From: GCA-003244245 sp036279835
GTDB taxonomy: Bacteria > Actinomycetota > Actinomycetes > Mycobacteriales > Pseudonocardiaceae
Assembly: GCA_036279835.1 (NCBI GenBank)
Contig: DASUII010000305.1
Span: 1 to 9,522, forward strand
Reading direction: 5' to 3'
Length of the DNA: 9,522 bases
Shown here: one piece after another, positions 5,690 to 9,522 of the stretch
Layout of the letters: each line of letters starts with the position of its first letter
Position numbering within the stretch: the stretch's first letter is position 1
The notes under the pieces: model-generated
Databases searched by the model: none
Told to the model about the DNA's origin: nothing
The model's input: only the letters and a program-made list of their open reading frames with translations
Position numbers and translations under genes: made by a program

Positions 5690-5915
5690 GCCGGGCAGCA
5701 TTGTCTGGCACTCCAGCAGCTACAGCGGTGGAAGCGGCAACTGCGTCCAGGTCGGCTGGCGCACCAGCAGCTACAGCGCCGGAAACGGTGCCTGCGTCCA
5801 GGTCGCGCCCGCGCCGGACGCCGTACTGGTACGCGACTCCAAAGACCCCCACGGCCCCGCCCTGACCGTCCCCACTTCAGCCTGGCGAGCCTTCCTCACC
5901 ACCCTCACCCCCTGA
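5676..5915 (+). CDS. DUF397 protein with duplicated signature motif
   Basis: A 79-residue protein. The DUF397 signature W-x-x-SSYS-x(4-6)-CV-x-V appears twice: WHSSSYSGGSGNCVQVG (11-27) and WRTSSYSAGNGACVQVA (28-44). The rest of the domain, VLVRDSKDPHGPALTV (50-65) and W70-RAFL, occurs once, so the first motif copy is extra. DUF397 proteins are usually encoded beside an XRE/DUF5753 regulator and are thought to act with or against it; the pair has been treated as toxin-antitoxin-like, without a settled mechanism. GGAGAGG (5663-5669) lies six nt before the ATG at 5676. ATGs at 5673 and 5661 are in frame but fit the ribosome site worse. It overlaps the end of the XRE gene by 14 nt, implying coupled translation. 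Confidence 0.92.
   Translation: MTAREPGSIVWHSSSYSGGSGNCVQVGWRTSSYSAGNGACVQVAPAPDAVLVRDSKDPHGPALTVPTSAWRAFLTTLTP
5706..5807 (+). repeat. 51-bp in-frame tandem duplication in the DUF397 gene
   Basis: Units 5706-5756 and 5757-5807 each encode 17 residues. By hand alignment 41 of 51 bases are identical, with no gap. The DNA similarity supports a local duplication that has since diverged, rather than independent recruitment. Confidence 0.85.
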
Positions 5916-5924
5916 CGCCCCGCG

Positions 5925-5987
5925 CCGTGAACTCGACAAAACCGACGTAAAAAAGGGCAAAAAACGTCGGTGACGTCGAGTTCACGG
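5925..5987. terminator. Bidirectional hairpin between convergent DUF397 and clpB
   Basis: The outer stem is 13 bp (5925-5937 with 5975-5987), followed by a 3x3 internal loop, an 8-bp inner stem (5941-5948 with 5964-5971) and a 15-nt A-rich loop (5949-5963). It fills the gap between the DUF397 stop (5915) and the clpB stop (6005), where the two transcripts converge, so it can serve both. On the clpB strand the loop becomes two U-runs around GCCC. Its outer GTGAACTCGAC resembles the other large hairpin at 3602-3665. Confidence 0.78.
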
Positions 5988-6004
5988 ACTGCGCCTACGG
6001 GCGT

Positions 6005-8599
6005 TTAGGCGCGGGTGACGGTGAGGGCGCCGGTGCCGCCTGCGCCGCTGTAGTCCAGGTCTACGCGGACGGTGTCGCCGTCGGTGATCTCACCGGCCAG
6101 CAGGGCGCGGGCGAGCTGGTCGCCGATCGCGGACTGCACCAGCCGGCGCAGCGGGCGCGCACCGTAGAGCGGGTCGAAGCCGCCCATCGCCAGCCACTCC
6201 TTAGCCGCGTCGGTGACGTCGAGCTCCAGGCGTCGAGCGGCCAACCGGCGCGCCAGCTGCCCGATCTGGATGTCCACGATGGCCGTGAGCTCCTCGGTGG
6301 ACAGTGAGTGGAACACCACCAGGTCGTCGAGCCGGTTGAGGAACTCAGGCTTGAAGTGCCGGCGCACCACACCGAGCACGGCGTCGGTGCGCTGCCACTC
6401 ATCCAGCGTGGGATCGGCCAGCGCCGCCGAGCCCAGGTTGGAGGTGAGCACCAGGATGGTGTTGCGGAAATCCACCGTGCGGCCCTGCCCGTCGGTCAAC
6501 CGGCCGTCGTCGAGGACCTGCAGCAGCACGTCGAAGACGTCGGAGTGGGCCTTTTCCACCTCGTCGAGCAGCACCACGCTGTAGGGCCGGCGGCGGACCG
6601 CCTCGGTGAGCTGGCCGCCCTGGTCGTAGCCGACGTATCCAGGCGGGGCACCGACCAGCCGAGCCACCGAATGCTTTTCGGAGTACTCGCTCATGTCGAT
6701 GCGCACCATGGCGCGCTCGTCGTCGAACAGGAACTCCGCGAGCGTCTTGGCCAGCTCGGTCTTACCGACACCGGTGGGCCCGAGGAACATGAACGACCCG
6801 GTCGGACGGTCCGGATCGGCGACGCCAGCGCGAGCCCTTCGGACCGCATCCGACACGGCGCGAACCGCTTCGGGCTGGCCAACCACCCGGCGGCTCAGGG
6901 CGTCTTCCATCCGCAGCAGCTTGGCGGTCTCACCCTCCAGCAGCCGGCCTGCGGGGATCCCGGTCCACGCGGAGACGACGTCGGCGACATCGTCGGGGCC
7001 GACTTCCTCCTTGAGCATCACCTGCGGGTCCCGCGCGGACGCGGTGGCCTCGGCGAGCTGCTTCTCCAAGCCGGGGATCTTGCCGTAGCGCAGCTCCGCG
7101 GCCAGGCCCAGATCACCGTCGCGCTCTGCCCGCTCGGACTCGCCGCGCAGCTGCTCGAGCTGTTCTTTGAGCTCCCGGGTGGCCTCGATGGCGGTCTTCT
7201 CGTTCTGCCAGCGGGTGCTCAGCTCGGCGAGGGTCTCCCGGCGGTCAGCCAGCTCAGCCCGCAATGTGGCCAGCCGCGCCACCGAGGCCGGGTCGGACTC
7301 CTTGGCCAGCGCCATCTCCTCGATCTCCAGGCGGCGCACCGCGCGCTCCACCTCGTCGATCTCCACCGGCCGGGAGTCGATCTCCATGCGCAGCCGGGAG
7401 GCGGCCTCGTCGACCAGGTCGATCGCCTTGTCCGGCAGGAACCGGGCGGTGATGTAACGGTCGGACATCGTCGCCGCGGCGACCAGCGCGGCGTCGGTGA
7501 TCCGCACGCCGTGGTGCACCTCGTAGCGTTCCTTGAGTCCGCGCAGGATGCCGATGGTGTCCTCGACGGACGGTTCCCCGACCAGCACCTGCTGGAAGCG
7601 CCGCTCCAGTGCGGCGTCGCGTTCGATGTGCTTGCGGTACTCGTCCAGGGTGGTCGCACCGACCATCCGCAGCTCACCACGGGCCAGCATCGGTTTGATC
7701 ATGTTTCCGGCGTCCATCGCGGACTCGCCGGTGGCGCCGGCGCCGACGATGGTGTGCAGCTCGTCGATGAACGTGATGATCTGGCCGGCCGAGTCGGTGA
7801 TCTCCTTCAGGACCGCCTTGAGGCGCTCCTCGAACTCGCCGCGGTACTTCGCACCGGCCACCATCGAGCTGAGATCGAGCGCGACGACCCGCTTGTCGCG
7901 CAACGATTCGGGCACGTCACCGGCGACGATGCGCTGGGCGAGACCCTCGACGATGGCGGTCTTGCCGACCCCGGGTTCGCCGATCAACACCGGGTTGTTC
8001 TTGGTGCGCCGGGACAGCACCTGCACCACCCGGCGGATCTCGGCGTCGCGGCCGATCACCGGGTCCAGCTCGCCGGAACGAGCCCGCTCGGTGAGGTCCA
8101 GGCCGTACTTGGCCAGCGCCTGGTAGGTGTCCTCCGGGTCCTGGCTGGCCACCCGAGCTGAGCCTCGGACGGCTTGGAACGCTTCGCGCAACGCGTCCGG
8201 AGTAGCGCCGTGCCTGCTGAGCAGTTGCCCGACCGCACCGCCTTGCGCCGCGAGCCCCACCAGCAAATGCTCGGTGGAGACGTAGGAGTCCCCCATCTCG
8301 GTCGCCAGATTCTGGGCGTCAGTGAGCGCCTTGAGCGCTTGCCGGTCGAACAGCGGAGCGGCCACCGTGGAACCCGTTGCCGAGGGCAGCCGCTGGGTGA
8401 TGACTTCCAGCTCCGCTCGCACCGCGGCGGCGTCGGCACCCACCGCCGCCAGCAGCGGCGCCGCGATGCCGTCGCCTTGGGCAAGCAACGCCCCGAGCAG
8501 GTGCGCCGCCGTCACGTCGGGGTTGCCAGCCATCGACGCGGCCTGCACCGCCGACGAGATCGCAGCCTGCGTCTTGGTCGTGGGGTTGAAGGAGTCCAT
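6005..8599 (-). CDS. clpB: ATP-dependent chaperone ClpB (Hsp100 disaggregase)
   Basis: An 864-residue hexameric AAA+ disaggregase that pulls aggregated proteins through its pore, working with DnaK/DnaJ/GrpE in the cytosol. The N-domain with two Clp-N repeats covers about 1-148. NBD1 has Walker A GEPGVGKT (207-214), Walker B ITFIDE (275-280), the pore loop KYRGEFEER (251-259) and the Arg finger region LERRF (331-335). A coiled-coil middle domain spans about 405-525. NBD2 has Walker A GPTGVGKT (607-614), Walker B VVLLDE (675-680), the pore loop GYVGYDQGG (654-662) and sensor 2 GARPLRR (813-819). There is no IGF/L loop for ClpP binding, as expected for ClpB. The ATG at 8597-8599 gives the start MDSFNPTTKTQAA, matching mycobacterial ClpB; GGAGGG lies about 12 nt upstream. 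It is complete and slightly longer than the 848-residue M. tuberculosis protein. Confidence 0.98.
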   Translation of the reverse strand: MDSFNPTTKTQAAISSAVQAASMAGNPDVTAAHLLGALLAQGDGIAAPLLAAVGADAAAVRAELEVITQRLPSATGSTVAAPLFDRQALKALTDAQNLATEMGDSYVSTEHLLVGLAAQGGAVGQLLSRHGATPDALREAFQAVRGSARVASQDPEDTYQALAKYGLDLTERARSGELDPVIGRDAEIRRVVQVLSRRTKNNPVLIGEPGVGKTAIVEGLAQRIVAGDVPESLRDKRVVALDLSSMVAGAKYRGEFEERLKAVLKEITDSAGQIITFIDELHTIVGAGATGESAMDAGNMIKPMLARGELRMVGATTLDEYRKHIERDAALERRFQQVLVGEPSVEDTIGILRGLKERYEVHHGVRITDAALVAAATMSDRYITARFLPDKAIDLVDEAASRLRMEIDSRPVEIDEVERAVRRLEIEEMALAKESDPASVARLATLRAELADRRETLAELSTRWQNEKTAIEATRELKEQLEQLRGESERAERDGDLGLAAELRYGKIPGLEKQLAEATASARDPQVMLKEEVGPDDVADVVSAWTGIPAGRLLEGETAKLLRMEDALSRRVVGQPEAVRAVSDAVRRARAGVADPDRPTGSFMFLGPTGVGKTELAKTLAEFLFDDERAMVRIDMSEYSEKHSVARLVGAPPGYVGYDQGGQLTEAVRRRPYSVVLLDEVEKAHSDVFDVLLQVLDDGRLTDGQGRTVDFRNTILVLTSNLGSAALADPTLDEWQRTDAVLGVVRRHFKPEFLNRLDDLVVFHSLSTEELTAIVDIQIGQLARRLAARRLELDVTDAAKEWLAMGGFDPLYGARPLRRLVQSAIGDQLARALLAGEITDGDTVRVDLDYSGAGGTGALTVTRA

Positions 8600-8648
8600 T
8601 GTCGAAGCGTTCCCTCCGCACTGACGTCTTGCATCCTCTGCTGCGTTA

Positions 8649-8674
8649 AACGCGAGGAAAGTTGAGTCTGTTCC
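8649..8674 (-). promoter_or_regulatory. SigH/SigR-type promoter of clpB
   Basis: On the minus strand, GGAAC (8674-8670) is followed by exactly 18 nt and GTT (8651-8649). This matches the GGAA(T/C)-N18-GTT consensus of the thiol-oxidative/heat ECF sigma factors SigR (Streptomyces) and SigH (mycobacteria). M. tuberculosis clpB is a known SigH target. The transcript would begin near 8640, leaving a leader of about 40 nt. The -35 box lies inside the HAIR element. Confidence 0.65.
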
Positions 8675-8681
8675 GCTCAAG
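8661..8681. promoter_or_regulatory. HAIR element, HspR operator
   Basis: GTTGAGT-N7-GCTCAAG against the actinobacterial HAIR consensus CTTGAGT-N7-ACTCAAG: 12 of 14 arm positions match and the spacer is exactly 7. HspR, with DnaK as co-repressor, binds this site upstream of dnaK and clpB in Streptomyces and mycobacteria. It lies 62-82 bp upstream of the clpB ATG, covering the promoter's -35 box. Confidence 0.88.
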
Positions 8682-8797
8682 TACCCGCGCACGGTAAGTT
8701 GGTGCGGGTTTATTGCCAACAGCACACTGTAATACCTTGTGCACGCAACGTCACATTACCTTCGTTCACGACTTCCCCTTTTGGCTTTACTGAAGGC

Positions 8798-8827
8798 TGT
8801 AGATCAACCCAAAGTCACTGATCTACA
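8798..8827. promoter_or_regulatory. Perfect 9-bp inverted repeat upstream of the globin-reductase gene
   Basis: TGTAGATCA (8798-8806) and TGATCTACA (8819-8827) are exact reverse complements with a 12-nt spacer. The dyad centre is about 140 bp before the chosen start and about 48 bp before the alternative ATG at 8860. It is probably an operator for an unknown dimeric regulator. As RNA it could also form a short hairpin. The rest of the clpB-globin gap (8600-8952) shows no gene and no other clear element besides the clpB promoter region and a faint extended -10-like TGTAATAC at 8728-8735. Confidence 0.5.
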
Positions 8828-8952
8828 CTCGAAGGAGCGATCGAAGAAGGTTGTGGCGGATGACGGTAGGGTTCCGGAACCCTCAGGACGTTCGCATCCC
8901 CCGCGACGGGTCCACTGCTCGCCATCGACCCTGGAGAAGACGCTCCCGGACC

Positions 8953-9522
8953 ATGACAGCCGACGCCGTGCGGAGCACAATGCCGCCGCCCGACCGCCAG
9001 CCGCACCGCAATGGTACGGCTGCGATCATGGTGCGCCTGCTCCGGCAGAGCTACGCCGAGGTCGCGCCGCGCGCCGAGGAAGCCACCCGGTTCTTCTACG
9101 CGATGTTGTTCGCGATCGCTCCGGACACTCGCGAGCTGTTCGCGGCAAATATGGAGGTGCAGCGCAGCCGGTTCTGGCGCGCTCTGGTGCACATCGTGCA
9201 GAACTTCGACCGCCCGGACGAACTGGTGCCGTTCCTGCACCAACTGGGCCGCGACCACCGCAAGTTCGGGGTGCTCGAGCAGCACTACGACGCGATGGGG
9301 ACCGCTCTGGTGACCTCACTGAAGCAGTACGCGGGTGCCGCGTGGACCCCGCAGGTGGAGAAGGCGTGGAGCGACGCCTACGGCCTGATCGCCAAGACGA
9401 TGCAGGAGGCAGCCCAGGCGGAGCCCGGTCCCGCCTGGTGGACCGCGCGGGTCGTCGATCACCACCGGCTGACCTGGGACCTGGCTGTCGTTCGGGTCAC
9501 TCCCGACCGGCCGGTGCCGTAC
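8953..9522 (+). CDS. Globin-reductase fusion, flavohemoglobin-like (3' truncated by the window)
   Basis: The first 190 codons of a longer gene that leaves the window in frame. Residues about 28-157 form a flavohemoglobin-type globin. RFFYAMLF (46-53) supplies the B10 Tyr49, ANMEVQ (65-70) the E7 Gln70, and GRDHRKFGVLEQHY (99-112) the proximal haem His102. GPAWWTARVVDHHRLTWDLA (159-178) then opens the FAD-binding ferredoxin reductase barrel. M. tuberculosis Rv0385, also beside clpB, is a type II flavohemoglobin reported to use D-lactate rather than act as a NO dioxygenase; that role is suggested here by position and layout only. The start is uncertain: ATGs at 8860, 8953, 8980 and 9028 are all in frame, and none has an ideal ribosome site. 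8953 was chosen because GC bias at third positions weakens further upstream. Confidence 0.85.
   Translation, partial: MTADAVRSTMPPPDRQPHRNGTAAIMVRLLRQSYAEVAPRAEEATRFFYAMLFAIAPDTRELFAANMEVQRSRFWRALVHIVQNFDRPDELVPFLHQLGRDHRKFGVLEQHYDAMGTALVTSLKQYAGAAWTPQVEKAWSDAYGLIAKTMQEAAQAEPGPAWWTARVVDHHRLTWDLAVVRVTPDRPVPY

Noticed and set aside
3602..5987. The two hairpins as terminal inverted repeats of a transposon
   Set aside because: Only about 9 bp of the outer ends are shared, each hairpin is itself palindromic, and no transposase or target-site duplication was found. They are reported as related repeats only.
6308..8161. 617-residue open frame on the plus strand
   Set aside because: It lies wholly antisense to clpB, whose AAA+ motifs are continuous. 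The translation is His/Gly/Val-rich without any domain, a common artefact of high-GC codon use.
8600..8725. Upstream extension of clpB to a GTG at 8725 (906 residues)
   Set aside because: The extra 42 residues lack family similarity and would run through the HAIR element and promoter. The ATG at 8597-8599 gives the conserved ClpB N-terminus.
8815..9285. 156-residue minus-strand open frame
   Set aside because: It is antisense to the globin domain, whose B10 Tyr, E7 Gln and proximal His are clear on the plus strand, and it shows no recognisable domain.

Overview
The window is high-GC DNA with strong G/C preference at third codon positions and GTG starts as well as ATG. Several features point to a filamentous or mycolata-type actinobacterium, probably in or near the Pseudonocardiales/Mycobacteriales: a ClpB beginning MDSFNPTTKTQAA, a HAIR/HspR operator, an XRE-DUF5753/DUF397 pair, a DUF418 membrane protein, and a globin-reductase fusion beside clpB. 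The species cannot be fixed from the sequence alone.

Left part (about 212-3513, all minus strand): a probable operon reading right to left. It holds a one-span membrane protein of unknown function, a DUF418 multispan membrane protein, a short-chain dehydrogenase/reductase and orotate phosphoribosyltransferase (pyrE). The last two overlap by ATGA. Right part (6005-9522): clpB on the minus strand, then, divergently, the 5' part of a globin-ferredoxin reductase fusion (flavohemoglobin-like) that runs off the window. From memory, M. tuberculosis has the order pyrE (Rv0382c), Rv0383c, clpB (Rv0384c), Rv0385 (type II flavohemoglobin). Both ends of the window therefore look like an old conserved neighbourhood.

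Middle part (about 3514-6004): an accessory block sitting between genes that are neighbours in mycobacteria. It carries a Doc/Fic toxin with a ribbon-helix-helix-like antitoxin (minus), a 106-residue protein with a C-x2-C-x5-C motif (minus), and, divergently, an XRE/DUF5753 regulator overlapping a DUF397 protein whose signature motif is duplicated in tandem. The block is edged by two large hairpins (3602-3665 and 5925-5987) with near-identical outer ends. A perfect 17-bp direct repeat flanks the toxin-antitoxin unit. Paired palindromes of the form TCACC-N3-GGTGA lie between the Cys-motif gene and the XRE gene and probably control both.

Regulation is most legible upstream of clpB. A near-perfect HAIR element (HspR operator) overlaps the -35 box of a GGAAC-N18-GTT promoter of the SigH/SigR type, implying combined heat-shock and thiol-oxidative control. 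A separate perfect 9-bp inverted repeat lies upstream of the flavohemoglobin-like gene. No tRNA, rRNA, CRISPR array, transposase or integrase was seen. The most interesting part is the accessory block: two compact regulatory/toxin-like modules bounded by hairpins inside a core operon neighbourhood.
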